A stretch of DNA of 64,000 bases from a bacterium HR29 (GCA_002898215.1 BEIF01000001.1:1401602-1465601); one strand, 5' to 3'. Counted from the first letter of the stretch, positions 51,346-59,477 are shown. Translations and numbers: made by a program. Notes: a model not told the origin generated them from the sequence alone.

Positions 51346-51723
51346 TCAGGATTGACCGTTCCGGTGCGCTCGCCGCCAGCGAAGGTACTGCCAGTAGGCG
51401 AGAAGCTCGGGGAGGTCCTCGGGATGGCGCTCCAGCTCTTCGATGAGGCTGGCAATTTCGCTATCCCGGACGTACAGCATCTCCCCGTCTTCGCCGAGGA
51501 AGTAGTGGAGCGGGCGATTCAGGATGCGGGCGACGTTGAGCAGCATGTCGATGCCGACCGACCGCTGGCCCGCCTCGTAGAGGCTGATGGCGCTTTGCGT
51601 GGTGTTCAGCAGCTGGGCCAGCTGGCCCTGGCTCATCCCCGCGTCCCGCCGAGCCTGGCGAATCCGCTGTCCCAGCATCGCGGAGACCGGTGGCTTTCCG
51701 CCTTCGACGTAGGCTTTGCTCAT
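51346..51723 (-). CDS. XRE-family transcriptional regulator
   Basis: A 125-residue HTH_3 protein. LGQRIRQARRDAGMSQGQLA, QLLNTTQSAISLYEAGQRSV (recognition helix) and LLNVARILNRPLHYFLGED. The C-terminal 45 residues (LIEELERHPEDLPELLAYWQ) likely dimerise. ATG 51723 (MSKAYVEGGK) preferred; 51738 is an alternative. Targets unknown. Confidence 0.9.
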   Translation of the reverse strand: MSKAYVEGGKPPVSAMLGQRIRQARRDAGMSQGQLAQLLNTTQSAISLYEAGQRSVGIDMLLNVARILNRPLHYFLGEDGEMLYVRDSEIASLIEELERHPEDLPELLAYWQYLRWRRAHRNGQS

Positions 51724-51889
51724 CCTTCTTCTCTCCATTCCTTCCTCAGTATCCGGCGTTGCCGGTGGTGCGTGATGGCCAGGATGCACTCGCCCGTATG
51801 GGATTGTGAAATGCCTCGCCGGTAGTGTCCAGCCGCTCGGCCCCGGCGAACGGTGTGCGCACCCAGAATAGTTGGGGCACGCCGAAACG

Positions 51890-52621
51890 TCATCGTCCGA
51901 GCGCGAGCCGCAGCGCCAGCGGCTCGGGGAGTCCCGCCGCCCGAATCCGTCGCTGCGCTTCGCTCACGGGATACGCCGCTCGCCGCAACTCGAACCACCC
52001 CTCGGAGAGGTCGAGGAGGGCGTAGGCGGCCCGTGGGTCTCCGTCACGTGGCTGGCCCACGGAACCAGGGTTGAGACACGCCCGCCCCGTCGACGGCAGC
52101 CGCAACCGCTCGCCCGCCTTCGGCCAGAGAGCCTCGATTTCGCCGCCACGCTCGACGAGGAGGAGCGGCACGTGCGTGTGACCGACGATCGAGAGGCCCG
52201 TGGTCTGGAGCGCGAAGTGCGCCCGGGCCGCTTCGGCAGTGAAGAGGTACTCCCACAAGGGTTCGCGGAGAGTGCCGTGGCAGAGCGTGACGCCGTGCTC
52301 CCGGCGCACCTCCGGGAGGGATTCCAGCCACGCCCGGCTTTCGGGGCCGAGCACCGAGGCCGTCCAGCGAGCGGCTTCGGCTGCAAGCGGATTGAACGAC
52401 TCGGTGCCGACACGGCCGAGTGCGGCGGCATCGTGGTTTCCCAGCACGGCCGACGCTCCCGCCTTCCGCAGGAGCTCGACGACGGCGTTCGGGTCCGCGC
52501 CGTACCCCACGATGTCGCCCAGGACCCACACGCTTTCGACCCCGCTCCCCTCCGCGTCAGCGAGGACCGCCTCGAGGGCGGGGAGGTTGGCGTGGATGTC
52601 GGAGAGGAGGAGCACTCGCAT
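51890..52621 (-). CDS. Calcineurin-like metallophosphoesterase
   Basis: A 243-residue MPP-family phosphodiesterase (YfcE/MJ0936 class) with all metal motifs: LLLSDIHANLPAL, VLGDIVGYGADP, VLGNHDAAAL, LCHGTLREP, VGHTHVPLLL and LNPGSVGQPRDG. Acts on phosphodiesters of unknown identity. ATG 52621; the minus-strand upstream sequence has no good Shine-Dalgarno. Divergent from tsaE. Confidence 0.93.
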   Translation of the reverse strand: MRVLLLSDIHANLPALEAVLADAEGSGVESVWVLGDIVGYGADPNAVVELLRKAGASAVLGNHDAAALGRVGTESFNPLAAEAARWTASVLGPESRAWLESLPEVRREHGVTLCHGTLREPLWEYLFTAEAARAHFALQTTGLSIVGHTHVPLLLVERGGEIEALWPKAGERLRLPSTGRACLNPGSVGQPRDGDPRAAYALLDLSEGWFELRRAAYPVSEAQRRIRAAGLPEPLALRLALGR

Positions 52622-52668
52622 CTGCGTTCACGGTAGCAGCCCCGGCTGGGACGGAGGCGACGCCTTGC

Positions 52669-52674
52669 TATGCT
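52669..52674 (+). promoter_or_regulatory. -10 box for leaderless tsaE
   Basis: TATGCT six nt before GTG 52681, no Shine-Dalgarno. Confidence 0.5.
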
Positions 52675-52680
52675 GACTTC

Positions 52681-53160
52681 GTGAACTCGGTCATCGGGAC
52701 GAGCGAGTTCCTCACGCGGAGCGAGGAGGAGACTCGCGCCCTCGGCGAACGGCTGGGGCGCTTCCTCCGTAGGGGCGACGTGGTGTTGTTGAGCGGCGAC
52801 CTCGGCACCGGGAAGACGTGCTTCACGCAGGGCATTGCACGCGGCCTGGGCGTCTCCGTCCCGGTGAACAGTCCATCGTTCCTCATCATGAACGAGTACC
52901 AGGGCCGGGAGCGGCTCTTCCACGTGGACCTCTACCGCATCGAGGATGTGGAGGAGCTGGACGAGCTGGGCCTATGGGATTACGCAGAGCGCGGCGTACT
53001 CGTCATCGAATGGCCCGAACGGGGCGCCGACATCCTCCCTGGCGACGGCCTCATCGTCGAGCTCCGCTACGGCGACCGGGAGCGGGAGCGTCGCTTCACC
53101 TTCGTCCCGCGGGGTGAGCGGGGCCGGGAGCTTGCTGCGGGCATCGCGGGCGCACCATGA
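52681..53160 (+). CDS. tsaE: tRNA threonylcarbamoyladenosine ATPase TsaE
   Basis: A 159-residue ATPase of the t6A tRNA modification complex. Walker A VLLSGDLGTGKTCFTQGIA; NSPSFLIMNEYQ; LFHVDLYRIEDVEELDELGL; VIEWPERGADILP. GTG 52681, leaderless-type promoter. It overlaps tsaB (ATGA), so TsaE and TsaB are produced together; tsaD is elsewhere. Confidence 0.94.
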   Translation: MNSVIGTSEFLTRSEEETRALGERLGRFLRRGDVVLLSGDLGTGKTCFTQGIARGLGVSVPVNSPSFLIMNEYQGRERLFHVDLYRIEDVEELDELGLWDYAERGVLVIEWPERGADILPGDGLIVELRYGDRERERRFTFVPRGERGRELAAGIAGAP

Positions 53161-53789
53161 CCACCCTGCTCGTCATCGACACGGCGTCGGAGGAGCTGGG
53201 CGTCGCGCTCGTGCCCGCGATAGGGAAGCCTTCGGTGCGGACCGCCGCCGGCGGAACGAACCACAGCCGCCTCCTCATCCCCCTGGTCGATGCGCTCGTG
53301 CGCGAGGCAGGAAGCCGAGCCGACGGCATCGTGGTCATCACCGGGCCGGGAAGCTACGCCGGCATCCGGGTCGGAATCGCGACCGCCGGCGGCTTGGCGC
53401 TCGGCTGGGGCGTTCCGCTCTCGGGGGTCCCGACGTTGCGAGCGGCGGCGGCGGCGGGCGTGGTGGGGCGGTTCGCCGCCATCCATCCTGCCGGGCGGGG
53501 AGAGTGGGCGGTGCAGCTCTTCGACGGTGTGGAACCCGTCGGCCCGCTCTACCCCGCGAGGCGGGAGGAGCTTCCCTCGCTGCCCCTGGCCGGCGAAGGC
53601 GCCGGGGCGCTCGGCGGCGCGGAGGTCGGGGTGGCGGAGCGCCTCGTGGCCGCTGCGCGACTCGTACGGGATGGGCTCGCGGGAACGGCCGAGGCCGTCT
53701 ATCTTCGTGAACCGCACGTCACCCTCTCGCGGGCGCGTTGGCGCCGCGAACGCGCGCCCGAAACTTTCCCCAAGGAGGAGCCGCCTTGA
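53157..53789 (+). CDS. tsaB: t6A synthesis protein TsaB
   Basis: A 210-residue ASKHA-fold partner of TsaD. LLVIDTASEELGVALV, NHSRLLIPLVDALVREAG and IVVITGPGSYAGIRVGIATA are family motifs. The middle contains AIHPAGRGEWAVQLFD. ATG 53157; the stop overlaps ndk as TTGA. The C-terminus is a little longer than usual and Pro/Glu-rich (ERAPETFPKEEPP). Confidence 0.92.
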   Translation: MTTLLVIDTASEELGVALVPAIGKPSVRTAAGGTNHSRLLIPLVDALVREAGSRADGIVVITGPGSYAGIRVGIATAGGLALGWGVPLSGVPTLRAAAAAGVVGRFAAIHPAGRGEWAVQLFDGVEPVGPLYPARREELPSLPLAGEGAGALGGAEVGVAERLVAAARLVRDGLAGTAEAVYLREPHVTLSRARWRRERAPETFPKEEPP

Positions 53790-54244
53790 CGAAGACGGAA
53801 CGGACACTGGTGCTGGTGAAGCCCGACGCCATGCAGCGCGGGCTCGCGGGCGAGATTCTGCGCCGCATCGAGCAGCGCGGACTCCGGCTCGTGGGCCTGA
53901 AACTGCTGCGCATCGACGAGGCGCTCGCCCGGCGTCACTACGCCGAGCATGAGGGGAAGCCGTTCTTCCCCGGTCTCATCTCCTACATCACCAGCGCACC
54001 CGTGGTAGCGGCCGTCTTCGAAGGACCGGAGGCCGTGCGGGCGGTCCGCGCGACCGTCGGCGCCACGAACCCCATCGAGGCTGCGCCCGGAAGCATCCGC
54101 GCCGATTTCGGGCTCGAGAAGGGGCGGAACTTGGTCCACGCGAGCGACAGCCCGGAGAGCGGGGAACGGGAGGTCGCGCTCTTCTTCCGGCCGGACGAGC
54201 TCGTGAGCTGGGAGCGGGACGTCGACCGCTGGATCACGGAGTAG
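53786..54244 (+). CDS. ndk: Nucleoside diphosphate kinase
   Basis: A 152-residue NDP kinase balancing NTP pools. ERTLVLVKPDAMQRGLAGEI, PFFPGLISYITSAP and the catalytic His in KGRNLVHASDSPESGEREV. TTG 53786 is used: AAGGAGGAG lies 6-7 nt before it and the TTGA overlaps the tsaB stop. A longer frame to 53738 lies inside tsaB and is unlikely. Confidence 0.95.
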   Translation: MTKTERTLVLVKPDAMQRGLAGEILRRIEQRGLRLVGLKLLRIDEALARRHYAEHEGKPFFPGLISYITSAPVVAAVFEGPEAVRAVRATVGATNPIEAAPGSIRADFGLEKGRNLVHASDSPESGEREVALFFRPDELVSWERDVDRWITE

Positions 54245-54254
54245 CGGCCCGACC

Positions 54255-54779
54255 GTGAACCCCGACGAGGTGCGGTTCTGCCCGCGCTGCGGAGCGCCGA
54301 CGGCGCCGAGAGCGGCCGGCGGCCGCGAGAGGCCGGTGTGCACGGTCTGTGGCCAGGCCGTCTACGGCGGCCCCGCCGTCGGTGTGGCGGTCATCGTGCA
54401 GGATGCCGACGGGAAGGTGCTCCTGGGGCGGCGCGCTCGGGGGCGCTACGCGGGCCGCTGGTGTATCCCCTGTGGGTATGTCGAATGGGGCGAGGAGGTG
54501 CGAGCCGCCGCCGCGCGCGAGTTCGCCGAAGAGACCGGGCTCGAGGTCGAAGTCGGCGAGGTCGCCGCCGTGCACTCGAACTTCCACGACCCCGACCGGT
54601 TGAGCGTCGGGATCTGGTTCCGGGGCCGGGTCGTTCGGGGCGCGCCGGCACCCCGCGACGGCGAGCTTTCGGCGCTCGGCTACTTCGACCCGGCCAACCC
54701 GCCGACGCTGGCGTTCCCCACCGACGGCATCGTGCTCGGAATGCTAGCCGAAGAGCTGCGCCGGAAGAGCGGCCAGTAG
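54255..54779 (+). CDS. Nudix hydrolase with N-terminal zinc ribbon
   Basis: A 174-residue Nudix enzyme. RFCPRCGAPTAP and RPVCTVCGQAVYGG give a four-Cys zinc ribbon; the Nudix box is GYVEWGEEVRAAAAREFAEE followed by TGLEV. Similar to NADH pyrophosphatase NudC or YjaD-type proteins, but shorter. GTG 54255 follows ndk by 10 bp, so same transcript. 3' end overlaps convergent sodX by 100 bp. Confidence 0.9.
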   Translation: MNPDEVRFCPRCGAPTAPRAAGGRERPVCTVCGQAVYGGPAVGVAVIVQDADGKVLLGRRARGRYAGRWCIPCGYVEWGEEVRAAAAREFAEETGLEVEVGEVAAVHSNFHDPDRLSVGIWFRGRVVRGAPAPRDGELSALGYFDPANPPTLAFPTDGIVLGMLAEELRRKSGQ

Positions 54780-55132
54780 CGGAACACCACCCGCCCTTCG
54801 AGGTGGTCGAGCGGAACGGGGCCGAAGGCTCGGCTGTCGGTGCTCGCGGCGCCATTGTCTCCCTCGAGCCAGACCATCCCGTGGAGGTCGACGCGGGCGA
54901 CCCGCTTCACGAGCAGGCGCTCCCCATCCCGGGGGTCGCGAGCGACGACGATATCGCCCCGTCTTGGAACGCGGCCGTGGTAGGCGAAGCGGTCGACGAG
55001 GACGAAGTCGCCGGGGCGGAGCGTGGGGACCATGCTCTCCCCGGCGACCTCGAACCGTTCGAAACGGCGAGCCCACCAGGCCAGCCCTGCGACGATTCCC
55101 AGACCGCCGAGACCGAGGAGTGATCGTCGCAT
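54680..55132 (-). CDS. sodX: Ni-superoxide dismutase maturation protease (SodX-like)
   Basis: A 150-residue S26-type membrane peptidase. One N-terminal TM (RRSLLGLGGLGIVAGLAWWA), catalytic Ser in VAGESMVPTLRPGDFVLV, Lys in GERLLVKRVARV, and WLEGDNGAASTDSRAFGPVP. This pattern matches the nickel-SOD maturation proteases. It lies 40 bp downstream of sodN in the same direction. The tail from residue ~125 (SSSASIPSTMPSVGNASVGG) has no counterpart and overlaps the Nudix gene. It removes the SodN propeptide to expose His1. Confidence 0.88.
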   Translation of the reverse strand: MRRSLLGLGGLGIVAGLAWWARRFERFEVAGESMVPTLRPGDFVLVDRFAYHGRVPRRGDIVVARDPRDGERLLVKRVARVDLHGMVWLEGDNGAASTDSRAFGPVPLDHLEGRVVFRYWPLFRRSSSASIPSTMPSVGNASVGGLAGSK

Positions 55133-55172
55133 GGGATGGCACCTCCCGCCAGCCGCCGGAGCGGCCAGCTAT

Positions 55173-55619
55173 CTACGGGTTCGCGAGGTAGAAGGGAACG
55201 TCACTGCGCCCCTTGGTCGCCCAGAAGATGTCGTGGATCTCCTTGATGGCGTCGAGCAGCGCCTGGCCGTTGGCCGGGTCGTTCTCGTGCTTGTTCTTCG
55301 AGCAGAGCTTCGCTGCTTTCCAGAAGAGGTCGTGGAGCTGCGGATACTTCTCGAGGTGTTCGGGCTTGAAGTAATCGTGCCAGAGGATGTCCAGCTCGCG
55401 CTTGCAGATCTCCGCCTGCTGCTCCTTGATGAGGATGAAGCGTGCCCGGGTATGCTCGCTCGCCGGGTCACCAGCAGGCAGGGCCGCGATCTTCTTCTCC
55501 ATGGAGAGCACCGCCTCAGCGGCGATCCGCGCCGCGGCAGGGTCGTAGACCCCACAGGGGCCATCGCAGTGGGCACGGACCACCCGCGCCGGCCGGAGAA
55601 GGCGTTGCAGTGCCTTCAT
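55173..55619 (-). CDS. sodN: Nickel superoxide dismutase
   Basis: A 148-residue enzyme that dismutates superoxide. The nickel hook HCDGPCGVYDP begins at residue 17, preceded by the propeptide MKALQRLLRPARVVRA. The rest is a four-helix bundle (HTRARFILIKEQQAEICKRE, IKEIHDIFWATKGRSD). The hexamer is formed in the cytosol. ATG 55619 with AAAGGAG 5 nt upstream. A TATACT -10 box is at 55689-55694 on the minus strand. Confidence 0.96.
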   Translation of the reverse strand: MKALQRLLRPARVVRAHCDGPCGVYDPAAARIAAEAVLSMEKKIAALPAGDPASEHTRARFILIKEQQAEICKRELDILWHDYFKPEHLEKYPQLHDLFWKAAKLCSKNKHENDPANGQALLDAIKEIHDIFWATKGRSDVPFYLANP

Positions 55620-55688
55620 CGTCACTCCTTTCGTTCACGGTATCGGCTCCAGGGCGTTCAACTGCGCATCGACCGCCCTCGCCTTTCG

Positions 55689-55751
55689 AGTATAGCCCCC
55701 GCCCGTTCGCGGCGCTCCCACCTCGCCCGGCACCGAACGGTCTTTCGTTCG
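55689..55751. promoter_or_regulatory. sodN promoter element and palindrome before lvaA-like gene
   Basis: Minus strand TATACT (55689-55694) is the likely sodN -10 box. CGAACG (55734-55739)-N6-CGTTCG (55746-55751) is an inverted repeat just upstream of a TAGGAT -10 box (55766-55771) of the kinase gene and may be its operator. Confidence 0.45.
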
Positions 55752-55799
55752 AGCCGAAGAATCGCTAGGATACCCGCGCAGCAACGGGAGGGAGGCGGC

Positions 55800-56834
55800 A
55801 TGCCCGAAGAGACTCGCCGGGTGGTGCCCATCGCCGTCCGCCGCGCGCTCGGGGCCGACGCGGAATGTGGCGAGCCGAGGCTGCTGGCCGGCGGGGCGAT
55901 GCACGACTCGTGGGCGGTGACCGCTCGCTGCGGCGGCCGCGACGAAGACCTCGTCGTCCGGGTGAGCCCGGCAGGCCGGGCGGACCACGAGAAGACCCAG
56001 CGCGAGTTCGTGGTGCTTCGCGCGGCGCGGGAGCACGGCGTCGCTTGTCCCCGTCCCATCGCCTGGGGCGTGTGCGAATCGGGCGAGGATTTCCTGGTGA
56101 TGACCCGCATGCCCGGCGACACGAACCCCCGCCAGCTCGTCGCCTCGCCCGAATACGCCCGCGCACGCGAGGCGATCGTTCCCCAGCTGGCGGAGAACCT
56201 GGCACGCATCCACGCCATTCCGCTGGCGGCCATCGCCGAGGCCCCGAACATGCGCGCGCCGGCGCCGGGCGAGGACCCCCTGGTCGCGCTCCGCCGCCAG
56301 ACAGAAGCGGAGTACCGGCAGCTGATGCTCGACCCGCACCCGGCAATCGAGTGGGCCTTCCGGTGGCTCGACCGGCAGCTCGCTGCCATGCCGGCACCGA
56401 AGTCCGAGCCGTGCGTCGTCCACGGCGACTTCCGCATCGGGAACATCATGTACGACGGGGAAGGGCTGACGGCGATCCTCGACTGGGAAGGGACGCACCT
56501 CGGGGCCCCGGAAGAGGACATCGCCTGGTTCTGTACGCGCGTGTGGCGATTCAGCCGCCCCGACCTGCCGGCAGGCGGCCTCGCCTCCCGCGACGCCTGG
56601 GTAGCAGCGTACGAACGGGCCAGCGGCCGTACGGTGGACCGGGCGCGGCTCCTCGCCTGGGAAGTGCTCCAGAACATCCGTTGGGCGGTCATCACCTTCA
56701 TGCAGGCGCGTGCGCACCTGGACGGACACACCGTCAGCCACGAGCTGGCTGCGATCGGTCGCCGGACCGCCGAAACGGAGTTGGAGATCCTCAGGCTGAC
56801 GGGAGTGGTCGAGGAGGCCCGCCGTGCAGGATAG
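55800..56834 (+). CDS. LvaA-like 4-hydroxyacyl-CoA kinase (APH fold)
   Basis: A 344-residue kinase. N-lobe LLAGGAMHDSWAVTARCGG, VVRVSPAGRADHEKTQREF; catalytic loop EPCVVHGDFRIGNIMYDGEG and LDWEGTHLGAPEEDIAWF. Its order before a DUF6285 protein and an acyl-CoA dehydrogenase matches lvaABC of Pseudomonas, where LvaA phosphorylates the 4-hydroxyl of an acyl-CoA. Mammalian ACAD10/11 fuse the same activities. ATG 55800 has GGGAGGGAGG. Drug resistance is unlikely. Confidence 0.82.
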   Translation: MPEETRRVVPIAVRRALGADAECGEPRLLAGGAMHDSWAVTARCGGRDEDLVVRVSPAGRADHEKTQREFVVLRAAREHGVACPRPIAWGVCESGEDFLVMTRMPGDTNPRQLVASPEYARAREAIVPQLAENLARIHAIPLAAIAEAPNMRAPAPGEDPLVALRRQTEAEYRQLMLDPHPAIEWAFRWLDRQLAAMPAPKSEPCVVHGDFRIGNIMYDGEGLTAILDWEGTHLGAPEEDIAWFCTRVWRFSRPDLPAGGLASRDAWVAAYERASGRTVDRARLLAWEVLQNIRWAVITFMQARAHLDGHTVSHELAAIGRRTAETELEILRLTGVVEEARRAG

Positions 56835-57225
56835 GCCGACCGCTGCGGAGCTCCTCGATGCCCTGGCCGGGTTCTTCCGGGAGCGCGCCCAGCACGCACG
56901 CGACCGCTGGGAACGGTTCCAGTTCCTGGTCGCCGCCAATTCGCTCGCCATCCTCAAGCGGGAGGCCGAGCTGGAGGAGGACGCCATCCTGGCGGAGTGG
57001 GAGCGGCTCGACTCCCTCCTCGGTCCGGAGCCGCTCCCGTTGCGCCATCGGGACCGCGTTGCCCGCCTTCGTGAGCGGAACGCCGAGCTCTGCGAGGCGA
57101 TCCGTGCGGGAAGCTTCGATGGCGAGCGGGAGGGGGAACTGAAGCGCCACCTTTACCTGACCGTGCGCGACAAAGTGCGCATCGCCAGCCCCGACGAGCT
57201 GGGCGAGGAAGAAACCAGCGGGTAG
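56824..57225 (+). CDS. DUF6285 / LvaB-like protein
   Basis: A 133-residue helical protein: DRPTAAELLDALAGFFRERA, RFQFLVAANSLAILKREAEL, RVARLRERNAELCEAIRAG and LKRHLYLTVRDKVRIASPDE. It fits LvaB, a small subunit that stabilises and activates the LvaA kinase. GTG 56824 lies 11 bp inside the kinase gene. Confidence 0.8.
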   Translation: MQDRPTAAELLDALAGFFRERAQHARDRWERFQFLVAANSLAILKREAELEEDAILAEWERLDSLLGPEPLPLRHRDRVARLRERNAELCEAIRAGSFDGEREGELKRHLYLTVRDKVRIASPDELGEEETSG

Positions 57226-57247
57226 CAACCCCCAAAGGAGTGCGGGC

Positions 57248-58501
57248 ATGGACTTCGATATCCCAGAGGACATCCAACAGCTGTTGCGGGAGCTCGACGA
57301 GTTCATCGAGGCGGAGATCAAGCCTCTGGAACAGCAAGACGACAACATCCGCTTCTTCGACCACCGCCGGGAATGGGCGCGCACCGATTGGGAGAACGGG
57401 GGCGTGCCACGGAAGGAGTGGGAGGAGCTCCTCGCCGAGATGCGCCGCCGAGCCGACCGGGCCGGGTTCTACCGGTACTCGTTGCCGAAGGAGTACGGCG
57501 GACGTGATGGGACCAACCTGGGGATGGCCATCATTCGGGAACACCTTGCCCGGAAGGGGCTCGGCCTCCACAACGACCTGCAGAACGAGTCATCGGTGGT
57601 GGGAAATTTCCCAACGTTCTGGATGTTCTACCACTACGGCACCGAGCAGCAGAAGCGGGAGTTTCTGGAGGACATCATCACGGGGAAGAAGCGGGTGGCG
57701 TTCGGACTCACGGAGCCGAACCACGGGTCCGACGCCACCTGGCTGGAGACGCGCGCCGTACGCGACGGGGACGAGTGGGTCATCAACGGCACGAAGCGCT
57801 TCAACAGCGGCATGCATAACGCGACGCACGACCTCGTCTTCGCGCGGACCAGCGGCGACGAAGGGAAGGCACAGGGTATCACCTGCTTCATCGTCCCCAC
57901 CGACGCTCCGGGCGTGAAGGTCGAGTTCCACTGGTGGACCTTCAACATGCCGACGGACCACGCCGAGGTCACCTTCACCGACGTCCGCGTCCCGAACGAC
58001 GCGATCCTGGGGCGAGAGGGGGAAGGCCTGGCCCTGGCCAACGTCTTCGTGCACGAGAACCGCATCCGGCAGGCGGCGTCGAGCCTGGGGGCGGCCCAGT
58101 ACTGCATCGACCAATCGGTTGAGTACGCCAAGAAGCGGGTGACGTTCGGCGAGCCGCTGGCGAGGCGCCAGGCGATCCAATGGCCGCTGGTCGAGCTCCA
58201 GACGGAGGCGGAGATGCTCCGACAGCTCATCCGACGGACAGCCTGGGAGCTCGACCGGAAGCATCACCTGGAGGTGAGCCACCTGGTGGCGATGTGCAAC
58301 TACCGCGCGAACCGGCTCGCCTGCGAGGCGGCCGACCGCGCCATCCAAGTGCACGGGGGGATCGGCTACACGCGGCACCTGCCGTTCGAGCACATCTACC
58401 GTCACCATCGGCGGTACCGGATTACCGAGGGCTCGGAGGAGATCCAGATGCGGCGCATCGCCCAAGTGATGTTCGGGTTCGGGCGGCCGCGGGAGCGGTG
58501 A
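57248..58501 (+). CDS. Acyl-CoA dehydrogenase, LvaC/ACAD11-like
   Basis: A 417-residue FAD enzyme: N-terminal FIEAEIKPLEQQ; YSLPKEYGGRDGTNLGM; FGLTEPNHGSDATWLETRA; INGTKRFNSGMHNATHDLV; VHGGIGYTRHLPFEHIYRHH; RYRITEGSEEIQMRRIAQVM (catalytic Glu in TEGSEEI). In the lva pathway LvaC removes the 4-phosphate and rearranges the acyl-CoA toward 3-hydroxyacyl-CoA. ATG 57248 after AAAGGAG. Followed by a terminator. Confidence 0.88.
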   Translation: MDFDIPEDIQQLLRELDEFIEAEIKPLEQQDDNIRFFDHRREWARTDWENGGVPRKEWEELLAEMRRRADRAGFYRYSLPKEYGGRDGTNLGMAIIREHLARKGLGLHNDLQNESSVVGNFPTFWMFYHYGTEQQKREFLEDIITGKKRVAFGLTEPNHGSDATWLETRAVRDGDEWVINGTKRFNSGMHNATHDLVFARTSGDEGKAQGITCFIVPTDAPGVKVEFHWWTFNMPTDHAEVTFTDVRVPNDAILGREGEGLALANVFVHENRIRQAASSLGAAQYCIDQSVEYAKKRVTFGEPLARRQAIQWPLVELQTEAEMLRQLIRRTAWELDRKHHLEVSHLVAMCNYRANRLACEAADRAIQVHGGIGYTRHLPFEHIYRHHRRYRITEGSEEIQMRRIAQVMFGFGRPRER

Positions 58502-58505
58502 CGGC

Positions 58506-58530
58506 GGGGGGCGGTGGCGGACCGCCCCCC
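58506..58530. terminator. Bidirectional hairpin between convergent genes
   Basis: GGGGGGCGG (58506-58514)/CCGCCCCCC (58522-58530), 7-nt loop, then TCATTCC. Ends the kinase-DUF6285-dehydrogenase transcript and may serve the DUF4352 gene from the other side. Confidence 0.6.
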
Positions 58531-58553
58531 TCATTCCGCCGGTGGGGTCAGGA

Positions 58554-59207
58554 CTACCGGAGCGAGAACCAGCCAATCACAGGCGAAACGAGGCCGTCTT
58601 TCACGCGCAGCGCGAGGCTCTCGACCTCGTCTGTCGGAACGGACCAGCACAAGTTCCCTGTGATCTCCCCACCTTTCATGAGCTCCTTCCAGGTATCCAG
58701 CTCGGAAGGAATAACTCCGCACCACTCCTCGTACGTCGTATATTCGACTCGCCGGTCGCCGAAGAGCGAGAACGAGAGATCGAACGCCGGTATCGCCGTC
58801 TCATCTTCGCCCTCATACTGCAGCGTTAGCCTGACGATGAGGTACTGACGACCGGGTGGCGGCGGCGTGTTGAACATGTTTTCGGCCAGCACCATCTGCG
58901 TGGCGTCGGGGATCACGTCCTCCACTCTGACGATCCAATCGCGCAGCCGCACCGCCGCCCCGCGCGGAGCCGGATTCTCGCGGCTCGACCCCAAGCTCCC
59001 GCTCGCTGGCGGCGTCGTCGGACTCGCGCTGCTGGTCTCATCGGTTCGCGTTGCTACGCTCGCGCCCGTATCGACAGCAGTGGGCATGGACACGATCTCT
59101 GGTTCGTCGTCGCCGAGCGAGGCGATGGCGGCCGCCACCACGACCACCAAGAGGATGGCCGCCGCGACGCCGAAGCAACCGAAGAAGCCACCCTTGAACG
59201 CTTTCAC
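58554..59207 (-). CDS. Membrane-anchored DUF4352-like protein
   Basis: A 217-residue protein. The N-terminal helix (GVAAAILLVVVVAAAIASLG) is a signal anchor; a Ser/Thr/Pro linker follows (SVATRTDETSSASPTTPPAS). The globular part has VRLRDWIVRVEDVIPDATQM, GRQYLIVRLTLQYEGEDETA and VEYTTYEEWCGVIPSELDTW, ITGNLCWSVPTDEVESLALR, consistent with a DUF4352 immunoglobulin-like domain; cysteines in WCGV and NLCW may form a disulphide. GTG 59207 with AAGGAG. Function unknown; probably envelope. Confidence 0.78.
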   Translation of the reverse strand: MKAFKGGFFGCFGVAAAILLVVVVAAAIASLGDDEPEIVSMPTAVDTGASVATRTDETSSASPTTPPASGSLGSSRENPAPRGAAVRLRDWIVRVEDVIPDATQMVLAENMFNTPPPPGRQYLIVRLTLQYEGEDETAIPAFDLSFSLFGDRRVEYTTYEEWCGVIPSELDTWKELMKGGEITGNLCWSVPTDEVESLALRVKDGLVSPVIGWFSLR

Positions 59208-59349
59208 GCCCTCATCTCCTTCCTTGCGTGACCTCGCCGGCCAGGAGCCGACGCTGATGCCATCCTCGACCCGCGTCGCGTCATCCACGGTCGCGACGAG
59301 GCCCGATGCGACGACGAAGCCGACTGTTTTCGATACCTGCTCGAAATGG

Positions 59350-59442
59350 CGAACCCCCGGAGCACACGCTCCGGGGGCAGCCGGAAGGAGGGTGGAGTGC
59401 CTGACGGCCAGTTGCCGGAGCAGCTTCGCGCGCCGACAACTG
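59350..59442 (-). ncRNA. Candidate small RNA or structured leader
   Basis: Starts about 8 nt after the minus-strand promoter. 5' hairpin AGTTGTCGG (59441-59433)/CCGGCAACT (59418-59410) has 9 pairs (one G-U). A C/U-rich single-stranded stretch CACCCTCCTTCCGG contains CCTCC, complementary to Shine-Dalgarno. It ends in GCTCCGGGGG (59368-59377) paired with CCCCCGGAGC (59354-59363) over a 4-nt loop. The following TTCGCCATTTCG is only a weak U-tract, so it may read into the DUF4352 gene instead. Confidence 0.45.
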
Positions 59443-59448
59443 AGACTA

Positions 59449-59477
59449 AGTATCAACACTGCCAGGGCGGGTGTCAA
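59449..59477 (-). promoter_or_regulatory. Strong sigma70 promoter, minus strand
   Basis: Consensus -35 TTGACA (59477-59472), 17-bp spacer, GATACT (59454-59449). Best -35 in the window. Confidence 0.7.
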
